The notes below the pieces were generated by a model, which saw only the letters and a program-made list of their open reading frames with translations, ran no database searches and was not told the origin of the DNA. Positions 15,067 to 21,258 of a stretch of DNA of 21,627 nt are shown here, piece by piece. The DNA is from DAOUTY01 sp964453665 (GTDB lineage: Bacteria > Chloroflexota > Dehalococcoidia > SZUA-161), in NCBI GenBank assembly GCA_964453665.1, contig CAYVQT010000052.1:1-21627 (forward strand), in the 5' to 3' direction. Position numbers and translations under genes: made by a program. Each line of letters opens with the position of its first letter. Within the stretch, counting starts at the first letter, position 1.

Positions 15067-16044
15067 CTACTGAAATAATGCATTCATCTTCTGCTGGACC
15101 ACCATCACTTCGTCCATCAGCCGATCAACAAGCTCCTTAATTGTAGGAACGTCGTGTATCTGCGCTACGACCTGGCCGACGGACAGCAGGGTCCAGTCAG
15201 CTTCCCCTATGGCTGCGGCATGTCTGCCTTTTCCGTCCCCGATCAGCTCCATGATATCCTGCGTGGTGGCACCTTCTTCTTCCATCTCCTGTATCTTTGC
15301 GGTAAGCGGGTTGCGCAGCGCTCTCATCGGATCGCCCTTACTATGTAAAGTCATTGTGGTATCCGTTTCAAGGGCCTCGATGAGCTTCTGCTTCAAGTTA
15401 GGGTGGATGGGGCACTCCCTGGTCGCCATGAACATTGTCCCCATGCATACACCCTCCGCTCCCAGGGCAAATGCGGCGACGAGGCCTCTCGCATCGCCGA
15501 TCCCACCGGCAGCAACTACGGGTATCTGCACCGCATCTACGGCTTGAGGAAAGAGCACGAAGCTGCCAACAGGGTTTCTGCCGGGATGACCTGCGGCCTC
15601 GAAGCCCACCACCTCGACGATATCGGCACCCAGCCGCTCCGCCGTTACGGCATGCCTGACGCTGACACACTTATGCATCAGAGTGACGTTTGCCCTCTTT
15701 ATGCGCTCGACCAGGTCTTCAGGGCTGCGCCCCGATGTTTCTATTACAGGGACACCCTCTTCAATCGCAACGTCGGTATACTCTTCAGTGGGCCTCGGGC
15801 TCACCATGGGGAACAGGTTGATGTTTACCCCGAACGGTTTATCGGTCAGGCCTCTTGTCTTCCGAATCTCTTCCCGGAGCGCCTGACTTGTAGGAGACAT
15901 GATAGAGGCAAGGTTGGCGAATATACCGGCATTAGCCGCTGCCGCTACGAACTCTGCGTTGGATTGGTACCCCATTGTTCCCATAATCAGGGGATGCTTC
16001 ACCCCCAGGATATCGGTGACCCTGGTCTTTAGCCCCTTTGCCAC
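15067..16044 (-). CDS. Nitronate monooxygenase-like FMN protein (NPD family), His-containing
   Basis: A 325-aa TIM-barrel FMN protein, paralogue of the one at 1992-2930. FMN-binding segments: HPLIMGTMGY, IPVVAAGGIGDARG (174-187) and MGTMFMATRECPIHPN (201-216). The family catalytic loop is present as GFEAAGHPG with His153. The C-terminal ~60 residues (IMELIGDGKGRHAAAIGEAD onward) are longer than in the paralogue. In an operon without oxygenases it more likely acts as an FMN-linked enoyl- or keto-acyl-CoA reductase than a nitronate oxidase. The actinobacterial steroid gene set contains an NPD-family reductase (IpdC), a precedent but not proof. GTG start with GGGAGG 6 nt upstream. Confidence 0.85.
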   Translation of the reverse strand: MAKGLKTRVTDILGVKHPLIMGTMGYQSNAEFVAAAANAGIFANLASIMSPTSQALREEIRKTRGLTDKPFGVNINLFPMVSPRPTEEYTDVAIEEGVPVIETSGRSPEDLVERIKRANVTLMHKCVSVRHAVTAERLGADIVEVVGFEAAGHPGRNPVGSFVLFPQAVDAVQIPVVAAGGIGDARGLVAAFALGAEGVCMGTMFMATRECPIHPNLKQKLIEALETDTTMTLHSKGDPMRALRNPLTAKIQEMEEEGATTQDIMELIGDGKGRHAAAIGEADWTLLSVGQVVAQIHDVPTIKELVDRLMDEVMVVQQKMNALFQ

Positions 16045-16104
16045 TTGGTGCCTCCCTGTTTGGGTTCGTACTGCATTTAAAATAAATAAAGAGCAGCCCG
16101 AGTG

Positions 16105-16932
16105 CTACTTACCTTTGAACTTTGGCTCGCGCTTTTCCAGGAAAGCAATGGCAGCCTCCTGGAAATCCTCCGTGTTAAGGAGCACAGACTGAGATGCCTC
16201 CTCACGCTTCATTTGCTCTATGATGTCTGTCTCTGCCATCGCGCTGTGGAGATCAGCCTTGGCCATTTTTACAGCCAGCGGTGGATTCTTCGCAATCTTT
16301 CCGGCCAGTTCTTTTACCGCTGTCAGCAACTCCTCATGTGGGACAACCTTGCTCACCAGTCCTACTCGCTCCGCCTCCGCAGCGTCGATGGTATCGCCGG
16401 AAAGTATCATTTCGCAGGCTTTGGGAAGTCCAACAATGCGAGGAAGGTTGAAAGAACCGCCGGTATCGGGAACAATTCCCCTTTTCACGAACACCATGCT
16501 GAATCTGGCCCTGTCAGAGGCAATCCGGATATCACAGGCCAGGGCCAGAGAGAATGCCGCGCCAGCTACCGGTCCATTGATGGCAGCGATCACCGGTTTG
16601 CCCATGTTCATTATCCTGATAGCGCCGCCTACGATGGTTCCCTTGCCGTAGGTCTGATCATCTGGAGCCGGAGAAATGTCTGCCCCGTCGCCTTCTTTCT
16701 CAACGAGTCCCTCCGCATCGGTAAACATGCTGAGGTCTATGCCGGTGGAGAAATGTTTGCCGGCCCCGGTAATAATCACCGCCCTGACGTCGGGGTCATC
16801 GCCCACCACTCTAATCACGTCATCGAACTCCACCATCAGCCTGAAGTCGAAGGAATTACCCGCGTCGGGACGGTTCAGGGTAACTACAGCAATAGAACCC
16901 TCCTTCTCCAGGATAAGCGACTTATAAGCCAT
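16105..16932 (-). CDS. Crotonase-family enoyl-CoA isomerase/hydratase
   Basis: A 275-aa crotonase fold protein. Oxyanion-hole segments are FSTGIDLS (61-68) and GPVAGAAFSLALACDIRIA (120-138). The two hydratase glutamates are both missing: Ser128 stands at the Glu144 position and Phe148 at the Glu164 position (rat mitochondrial hydratase numbering). Instead Asp156 occurs in GIVPDTGGS, the position used by PaaG-type and delta3-delta2 enoyl-CoA isomerases. Double-bond isomerisation is therefore more likely than hydration, which the two MaoC pairs can supply. GGAGG lies 6 nt before the ATG. It sits 56 nt after the DUF35 gene and 60 nt before an NPD-family gene. Confidence 0.9.
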   Translation of the reverse strand: MAYKSLILEKEGSIAVVTLNRPDAGNSFDFRLMVEFDDVIRVVGDDPDVRAVIITGAGKHFSTGIDLSMFTDAEGLVEKEGDGADISPAPDDQTYGKGTIVGGAIRIMNMGKPVIAAINGPVAGAAFSLALACDIRIASDRARFSMVFVKRGIVPDTGGSFNLPRIVGLPKACEMILSGDTIDAAEAERVGLVSKVVPHEELLTAVKELAGKIAKNPPLAVKMAKADLHSAMAETDIIEQMKREEASQSVLLNTEDFQEAAIAFLEKREPKFKGK

Positions 16933-16988
16933 TTGCTGCCTCCTTTTTCTCGACTGGCTGGCTATTCAGCCCTTCGCCCTACTGTTCG

Positions 16989-17381
16989 CTACTTCTCAGC
17001 CTTTTTGAAAGCGTGAAGCGTTATTTCGTCTGTTATCTTTTCATAGTCTACCTCTACCGGCATGCCGATATACACTTCTTCCGGCTCCATAATCCCGTGG
17101 GTCACCAGGCGCGGGCCTTCTTCGAGCTCCACGAGCAGGACAACCCAGGGGTACGGCATGGTTGCGTGCTGGATAGTGTAGCTATGCACTGTTCCTTTGC
17201 CGCTGCAGCGAGTCCAATCGTAGTTGAAGGAGTTGCAGAACGGGCACATCTCGATAGGCCAGAAACGGAACTTGCCGCAGTCCCTGCACTTCTGCAGAAG
17301 CAGCTCGTGCCGCTTGAGGCCGTCGTAATATTCCTGGTTTATCTGGCCTGGCCAGGGGGCCAGCCTCGGTACGTCAGTCAT
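16989..17381 (-). CDS. DUF35 zinc-ribbon/OB-fold protein, partner of the Ltp2-like aldolase
   Basis: A 130-aa acyl-CoA-binding accessory protein. The rubredoxin-like zinc ribbon is C32-x2-C35...C46-x2-C49 (KCRDCGK, MCPFC), followed by an OB fold beginning GKGTVHSYTI. The N-terminal INQEYYDGLKRHELLLQKC helix is typical. DUF35 proteins form complexes with thiolase-fold proteins; in steroid degradation a DUF35 domain is required for Ltp2 retro-aldolase activity. Its gene starts 12 nt after the Ltp2-like gene, with GGAGG 6 nt before the ATG, fitting a stoichiometric complex. There is no fused MaoC domain, unlike ChsH2. Confidence 0.9.
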   Translation of the reverse strand: MTDVPRLAPWPGQINQEYYDGLKRHELLLQKCRDCGKFRFWPIEMCPFCNSFNYDWTRCSGKGTVHSYTIQHATMPYPWVVLLVELEEGPRLVTHGIMEPEEVYIGMPVEVDYEKITDEITLHAFKKAEK

Positions 17382-17393
17382 GTGGCACCTCCT

Positions 17394-18554
17394 CTAAATT
17401 GAATGCAGGATCAATGTGCTGGTAGGAATGCCGCTGCCGGAAGTAACCAGCACATTCCTGCAATTGGGCACCTGCACGGGCGAGGTGCCCCTGATCTGGC
17501 GCACAGCCTCCGCTACCTGGTTCATGCCGTGGATGTAGGCCTCGGAGAGACAGCCGCCGCTGGTGTTCATGGGGAGTCTCCCGTCTATTTGCAGGGCACC
17601 ATCTCTTACGAAGGGACCACCCTCCCCGAGCTTGCAAAAGCCGAAGCTCTCCAACTGCATGATGACCAGAGGCGTGAAGGCATCATAAAACTGCACGCAG
17701 TCGATATCCTCGGGGCCAATGCCGGCCTCCTTCCACAGATGCGGGGCGAGGCGGGTGTATTCCTCAAGATCGGCGATGTTCTCGCGCTGGTAGCTGGTCA
17801 TCATCTCCATCCAGCTGCCGGTTCCCTGCTCTGCGGCCATTATGTACGCCGGCTTCTGCTTCAGATCCTTCGCCCGTTCTGGTGAGGTCACAATTAACGC
17901 CGTGGCTCCATCTGTCTCCTGGCAGTAGTCGAACAGGCGCAGCGGGTAGGCGATCATCCTGGCGTTCGCGTGGTCCTCAAGCGTCAGGGGCCTGCCGTGC
18001 ATCATGGCTTTCGGGTTCATGTTGGCGTGCCGCCTGAAGGCAACTGCCACTTCACCGAGATCCGTGGTCTCCGTGCCATAGAGGTGCATGTGTCTTATGG
18101 CCATAACCGCGACCATGGAACCGGGCGCCATCAGTCCGAAGGGTATGGAGTACTGGAAATGCCCCGCCATCGGCATTGCCGCGCCCATTTGCCCGTAGCG
18201 GAAGCCGGAGCGTTCATTGAGCGCCCGGAAACATGCCACATACTTGGCTTTGCCCAGTGCCACTGCCATAGCAGCCATCTGTACTGTGCCGCATCCGGCG
18301 CCGCCACCGAAGAAGACCTCGGGGAAGAACCTCACGTTATCGAGCCCCAGATTCCGGGCCACCTCGTCAATCTGGTTGCTGTCCACTGAGAATCTAACTA
18401 ACCCGTCGATCTCCTTGGGGCTGATCCCGGCGTCCTCACAGGCTGCCATTATCGCCTCCAGGGCCAGGCGCATCTCGCTGCGACCGGAGTTCTTGGAGTA
18501 CTCCGTCTCTCCGATGCCGGCGATGCATGCTTTGTCCTTTAAAGTATCAGTCAA
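17394..18554 (-). CDS. Ltp2-like thiolase-fold protein, predicted acyl-CoA retro-aldolase
   Basis: A 386-aa SCP2-thiolase/lipid-transfer family protein. The start is taken as TTG at 18552-18554, because AGGAGG lies 9 nt upstream of it; a GTG 12 codons earlier places that site inside the gene. The usual thiolase Cys is not at its normal position (the nearby Cys88 in GGAGCGTVQ is displaced by eye), and the GHP histidine motif is replaced by LSEAYIHGMN. Tyr290 (FYDAFT) and Tyr340 (AYIHG) fall where the two catalytic tyrosines of actinobacterial Ltp2 aldolase occur. Ltp2 releases propionyl-CoA from a branched beta-hydroxyacyl-CoA. Adjacent DUF35 and MaoC-pair genes support the same role here, by inference. 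Confidence 0.88.
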   Translation of the reverse strand: MTDTLKDKACIAGIGETEYSKNSGRSEMRLALEAIMAACEDAGISPKEIDGLVRFSVDSNQIDEVARNLGLDNVRFFPEVFFGGGAGCGTVQMAAMAVALGKAKYVACFRALNERSGFRYGQMGAAMPMAGHFQYSIPFGLMAPGSMVAVMAIRHMHLYGTETTDLGEVAVAFRRHANMNPKAMMHGRPLTLEDHANARMIAYPLRLFDYCQETDGATALIVTSPERAKDLKQKPAYIMAAEQGTGSWMEMMTSYQRENIADLEEYTRLAPHLWKEAGIGPEDIDCVQFYDAFTPLVIMQLESFGFCKLGEGGPFVRDGALQIDGRLPMNTSGGCLSEAYIHGMNQVAEAVRQIRGTSPVQVPNCRNVLVTSGSGIPTSTLILHSI

Positions 18555-18622
18555 TTCTCCGGCCCTCCTTTTCTTTGGATATAATGCCACACAAGAGCAT
18601 TAAATTTTACCCGCTTAATTCG

Positions 18623-19078
18623 TCAACTCTTAGCAGGTAGAGCCATGGTAATCTGCGCATTACAGAAGGGGCCGTCCTGTGTTACGGAGTTAACCTGCAG
18701 CTCCACCAGGTGCAGGCCGGCCAGGTACCCCTCGTCCTGTCCCCCGACCCATTTCCTGATAACATTGCCCGATACAGTCATCTTATCACCGGCGCAGCAA
18801 TTACCCTCGATATTAAACCGGGTCCTCTTCAGCTCGCCTTCGGGCCCGGTCCAGTCGGTCGCCAGCCGGGACAATATACCTTCGGCGTGCATGATGTTGA
18901 CGATCACATTCTTCTGCTGTGCCTTTACAGCGAAGTCCTTGTCATGGTGTATCGGGTTGGTGTCTCTTGTAGCCCAGGCCCCGCCGCTGATCTTAACCGC
19001 TGTCATTTCCATCGAGTAGGAGCCGATATCCTGGCCCTCTGCGACATCGTCCCAATAAACAGTATTCTGGGGCATCAT
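18623..19078 (-). CDS. MaoC-like enoyl-CoA hydratase subunit (pair 2)
   Basis: A 151-aa hot-dog hydratase with the complete hydratase-2 motif D39-TN-P-I-H44 in ATRDTNPIHHDKDF, better conserved than in pair 1. AAAGGAGG precedes tandem ATGs at 19078 and 19075; the second has the better spacing, so the protein may be one residue shorter. It follows its FAS1-like partner by 14 nt and precedes the Ltp2-like gene, the same neighbourhood seen for ChsH1/ChsH2/Ltp2 in mycobacteria. It probably hydrates the branched enoyl-CoA to the beta-hydroxyacyl-CoA cleaved by the aldolase. Confidence 0.88.
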   Translation of the reverse strand: MMPQNTVYWDDVAEGQDIGSYSMEMTAVKISGGAWATRDTNPIHHDKDFAVKAQQKNVIVNIMHAEGILSRLATDWTGPEGELKRTRFNIEGNCCAGDKMTVSGNVIRKWVGGQDEGYLAGLHLVELQVNSVTQDGPFCNAQITMALPAKS

Positions 19079-19092
19079 TAACCTCCTTTGCC

Positions 19093-19587
19093 TTATTCAT
19101 TTGGTTTGTACTTCAGTACAGTCCTGACTTCTCTGCCCACCATCTCATCATTCTGGTTATAGTAAGTCTGGGTGGTGGTGATGAAGTGACCCTCCCCGAT
19201 ACGCGTCCGCTTCATGTCAGATACCTTGTCGAGCTTCATGACGTAGTATAATCTGTCGCCGGGGCGCACAGGCTTGTGGAATTCGTGGATCATATCGGTG
19301 GCGATCCAGGTATCCACGCCGGGAAGCTCTAGCTCCGCCATGGGAAGCCAGGGAAACTCGGGGAAAGGCCACATACGTGGCATGCACCACACCATCAACA
19401 TCTGGGGAGGCGCAATGATACCACCATATTTGCTGTTCTTGGCATACTCCTCATCGGTGTATAGTGGGTTCGGGTCCTCCATCATCTCGCAGTAGTGCCT
19501 GATCATCGATTTAGACACCTCGTCCGGGGCATAGAACCGCTCACCTTCCTTACCTATCAATGATTTGTCTTTTTCAGTTAAAGCCAT
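19093..19587 (-). CDS. FAS1-like/MaoC N-terminal hydratase subunit (pair 2)
   Basis: A 164-aa hot-dog protein, paralogue of 12197-12709. It shares MIRHYCEMMEDPNPLYTDEE, YGGIIAPPQM, VRPGDRLYYVMKL and FITTTQTYYNQNDEMVG. It lacks the catalytic Asp/His motif and is expected to form the substrate-binding half of a heteromeric hydratase with the MaoC protein encoded 14 nt downstream. GGAGG lies 9 nt before the ATG. It is the first catabolic gene after the regulator, 118 nt away, and that gap carries an odd Shine-Dalgarno plus ATG-TAG element. Confidence 0.88.
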   Translation of the reverse strand: MALTEKDKSLIGKEGERFYAPDEVSKSMIRHYCEMMEDPNPLYTDEEYAKNSKYGGIIAPPQMLMVWCMPRMWPFPEFPWLPMAELELPGVDTWIATDMIHEFHKPVRPGDRLYYVMKLDKVSDMKRTRIGEGHFITTTQTYYNQNDEMVGREVRTVLKYKPNE

Positions 19588-19648
19588 TTCTGTTTACCTC
19601 CGTAAATATGATTCTAGAGGGATTCTATCTGCTGCCTGGTGCAACCTG

Positions 19649-19669
19649 CTACATCCGATTACCTCCTTT
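19649..19669 (-). other. Shine-Dalgarno followed by a start-stop codon pair
   Basis: In the gap before the first catabolic gene, the minus strand has AAAGGAGG, 7 nt, then ATG immediately followed by TAG. This is a well-formed initiation site with no protein. It may be a minimal regulatory ORF that parks ribosomes, or the scar of a lost small gene. The ATGTAG also contains a TGTAG word like those in the putative operator at 20325-20349. Confidence 0.45.
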
Positions 19670-19705
19670 AAATAACAGTGAAATAAATACATACACAGAT
19701 GCTTT

Positions 19706-20320
19706 CTATACTACGCCGTTCCTCTGGGCCGCTTCCTGCTGAAGATTTGCCCGTATCAAATCCTTGATGACCTCACTGGGTATACGGATGCCACGGGGCA
19801 GCTTGATGCAGGGTAGCTGCCCGTTTCTGACCCAGCGACGCACTGTCTCCCTGCTAACCCTCAGTTCACCGGCGACCTCTTCGACAGTCAGCATTCTGGC
19901 ATCAGGCAATTGACTGAGTATGCGCTGCACGGCTGACTCCACTTCGCCGCTCTGGTCCAATGCCATGTTCGCGCCGCGTGCCATTCCCACAATCCCCATA
20001 GGCCTGCCTGCGCTGTCCTTTACAAGGACACCGACGAGGTGAACGTTTATAGTGTTACCATCGCTCTGCGTGACGCTTATATTACCTTCCAGGTATCCCT
20101 TCAGTATGATTCTGCCAATAAACCCTTCCACTAACGCGGGGTCGGCTACGAAATCCTGAACATGTATGCCTATAAGCTCAGTTTTTGATTTTTTGAGGAG
20201 GTCGCAGCCATGTTCATTGACGAATACCATTGTGCCGTCCAGGTCGAACACGCTGACAGCGGCGGGATAGCACTCCAGGAAGCCCAGCAGGAACTCGGTG
20301 GTTAGAGTAGAAGAGGCCAT
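19706..20320 (-). CDS. PAS-domain transcriptional regulator with excisionase-type HTH
   Basis: A 204-aa predicted local regulator. Residues about 10-115 form a PAS domain (YPAAVSVFDLDGTMVFVN, SVTQSDGNTINVHLVG, DSAGRPMGIVGMARG), likely sensing a small ligand or redox cofactor. Residues about 143-190 form an excisionase/MerR-like winged HTH (MLTVEEVAGELRVSRETVRR, then LPCIKLPRGIRIPSEVI). There are no membrane segments, so it is a cytoplasmic one-component sensor. It is the first gene of the operon, with its own promoter and a phased repeat just upstream, which suggests autoregulation. There is no good Shine-Dalgarno site before the ATG, so it may be weakly translated. PAS-excisionase fusions are not a classical regulator family. 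Confidence 0.88.
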   Translation of the reverse strand: MASSTLTTEFLLGFLECYPAAVSVFDLDGTMVFVNEHGCDLLKKSKTELIGIHVQDFVADPALVEGFIGRIILKGYLEGNISVTQSDGNTINVHLVGVLVKDSAGRPMGIVGMARGANMALDQSGEVESAVQRILSQLPDARMLTVEEVAGELRVSRETVRRWVRNGQLPCIKLPRGIRIPSEVIKDLIRANLQQEAAQRNGVV

Positions 20321-20324
20321 AAGA

Positions 20325-20349
20325 CTACATTACACTACAATGTGCTACA
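20325..20349 (-). promoter_or_regulatory. Putative operator: three TGTAG units at exact 10-bp spacing
   Basis: On the minus strand TGTAG occurs at 20345-20349, 20335-20339 and 20325-20329, one helical turn apart and all on the same face of the DNA. The array lies between the -10 box and the ATG of the PAS-HTH gene, covering the expected transcription start. Its position fits autorepression by a multimeric HTH protein. Inside it, ACATT and AATGT also form an inverted repeat with a 7-nt spacer. Confidence 0.6.
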
Positions 20350-20350
20350 C

Positions 20351-20379
20351 AAGCTAGCAGAACTGCCAGTGCTTGTCAA
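20351..20379 (-). promoter_or_regulatory. Promoter of the regulator and probably of the whole operon
   Basis: On the minus strand a perfect TTGACA (20374-20379) is followed after 17 nt by TAGCTT (20351-20356), with TGC directly before it making an extended -10. The start of transcription should fall near 20343-20345, inside the TGTAG array. This gives a short leader of about 25 nt. It is the best promoter seen in the window. Confidence 0.65.
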
Positions 20380-20413
20380 GATTATCGAGGCTGCGAGCGA
20401 GGTTTAGGCTAGT

Positions 20414-20510
20414 GCTCCTTGGGGATGTTATCATCCCCAGGTAAATTGGTAACTTGAGGCTCTATATATTCGGACTTAATCGTGATGCGGATGATAACAT
20501 CCACATCGAG
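20414..20510. repeat. 97-bp hairpin-ended repeat, copy R1
   Basis: The element begins GCTCCTTGGGGATG and ends CATCCACATCGAG. The left end folds as GGGGATG/CATCCCC with loop TTAT. The right end folds around GGATG/CATCC with loop ATAA. The two 14-nt cores are reverse complements of each other, so the element has terminal inverted repeats. It matches R2 (20752-20848) at 90 of 97 positions by eye. It lies between the regulator promoter and the small membrane protein gene. AGTGCT occurs on both sides (20411-20416, 20514-20519), a possible target duplication. Confidence 0.75.
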
Positions 20511-20517
20511 CGAAGTG

Positions 20518-20715
20518 CTAGATGTGGGGCCAGAGCCAAATGAGAACTACAATCACGATTGCCACTATGATGGCAAAAGATACGGTTGCTCCCTCAGGAG
20601 ATTCCCTTACCGCCTCCCAATACCCGCTGCGAAGACCAGTAGTAATTCTCCAGATAAGGAACACCACGCCAGTGCTAACCACAGTCCCTATTACAACGCC
20701 AAGTCTTTTCATCAT
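20518..20715 (-). CDS. Small two-helix membrane protein (65 aa), function unknown
   Basis: A 65-residue protein with two predicted transmembrane helices (about 5-23, GVVIGTVVSTGVVFLIW; and about 45-62, SFAIIVAIVIVVLIWLW) joined by a charged loop (RSGYWEAVRESPEGA). The MMKR N-terminus suggests an N-in hairpin topology. The ribosome binding site is weak. The gene is bracketed by direct copies of the 97-bp repeat, and its stop codon falls in a CCACATC/GATGTGG inverted repeat formed with the edge of R1. No family is recognised. Confidence 0.6.
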   Translation of the reverse strand: MMKRLGVVIGTVVSTGVVFLIWRITTGLRSGYWEAVRESPEGATVSFAIIVAIVIVVLIWLWPHI

Positions 20716-20751
20716 CAGACGAGACCCTTAGCGCAGTCTGCCAAGACCGAC

Positions 20752-20848
20752 GCTCCTTGGGGATGTTATCATCTCCAGGCAAATTAGTAACTTGAGGCTC
20801 TATATATTCGGATTTAATGATGGTGCGGATGATAACATCCACATCGAG
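20752..20848. repeat. 97-bp hairpin-ended repeat, copy R2
   Basis: Same orientation and length as R1, with 7 differences. One change (CATCTCC for CATCCCC) weakens the left hairpin slightly; the right hairpin core GGATGATAACATCC is unchanged. It lies just upstream of the small membrane protein gene and just downstream of the 34-aa protein gene. Confidence 0.75.
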
Positions 20849-20883
20849 AGAAAGACAGCAGAGGAAATTGTAAGACTGGCTGA

Positions 20884-20988
20884 CTAAAATGCTTTCTTAC
20901 GCTTCTTGTTTAAGTCTTTGGGCACTGGCTTCGGATTTGGACCGGGGTGGCTCTTACCAGTAGGCTTAACCCGCTTCGCTTTTGGCAT
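20884..20988 (-). CDS. Very small basic protein (34 aa), function unknown
   Basis: ATG at 20986-20988 is preceded by AAGGAGAG at good spacing; TAG at 20884-20886. The 34-residue product is rich in Lys, Arg and Pro (MPKAKRVKPTGKSHPG, NPKPVPKDLNKKRKK) with no hydrophobic segment, so it is likely disordered and nucleic-acid or ribosome binding. It lies 36 nt after the 43-aa protein gene, with a similar KKRKK-type C-terminus, so the two probably form one unit. I do not recognise a family. Confidence 0.6.
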   Translation of the reverse strand: MPKAKRVKPTGKSHPGPNPKPVPKDLNKKRKKAF

Positions 20989-21024
20989 GGCTCTCTCCTT
21001 TCTTGAGCAAACTTAACCATATAG

Positions 21025-21156
21025 TCAGCGTTTCTTGCGTTTCTTAGGTCTGGGGACAACACCCGCCCCATCACCAGACCTGTCTGGTCGAGGTCCGCCT
21101 GGAGTCATAACCGGTCTAGCGATGTTCCCTTGTTTTTGTGTTGGCACACCTTTCAT
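21025..21156 (-). CDS. Very small basic protein (43 aa), function unknown
   Basis: ATG at 21154-21156 has a strong GGAGGAGG site upstream; TGA at 21025-21027. The product is Gly/Pro-rich in the middle (MTPGGPRPDRSGDGAG) and ends in PRPKKRKKR, so it is strongly basic and probably unstructured. An extended -10 promoter (21184-21192) lies at the right distance. It heads a two-gene unit with the 34-aa protein. A role in nucleic-acid binding is possible from composition alone. Confidence 0.62.
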   Translation of the reverse strand: MKGVPTQKQGNIARPVMTPGGPRPDRSGDGAGVVPRPKKRKKR

Positions 21157-21183
21157 CTTATCCTCCTCCACAGTGTTAAACTT

Positions 21184-21192
21184 ATTATATCA
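21184..21192 (-). promoter_or_regulatory. Extended -10 promoter of the small basic protein genes
   Basis: The minus strand reads TGATATAAT, a perfect TATAAT with the TGn extension. It lies about 28 nt before the ATG of the 43-aa gene, with a strong Shine-Dalgarno site in between. No good -35 hexamer is present at 16-18 nt, which is usual for extended -10 promoters. Confidence 0.5.
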
Positions 21193-21210
21193 TCAAGGCC
21201 AAAATGATAC

Positions 21211-21237
21211 ACTACGCAGTCACCGGTTCTGCGTGGT
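21211..21237. terminator. Hairpin upstream of the small-protein promoter, possible terminator
   Basis: ACTACGCAG pairs with CTGCGTGGT (9 bp with one wobble) around a 9-nt loop. On the minus strand it is followed by GTATCATTTTGG, a short U-run, so it could terminate transcription from the zinc-ribbon gene. It could equally be an operator for the promoter just downstream. Confidence 0.35.
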
Positions 21238-21258
21238 TATGGTTGGTGATGGAGCATT

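Noticed and set aside
16102..17016. Long plus-strand frame of 304 codons
   Set aside because: It is the antisense of the crotonase gene, has no ribosome binding site and gives a low-complexity, His/Arg-rich product without domain motifs.
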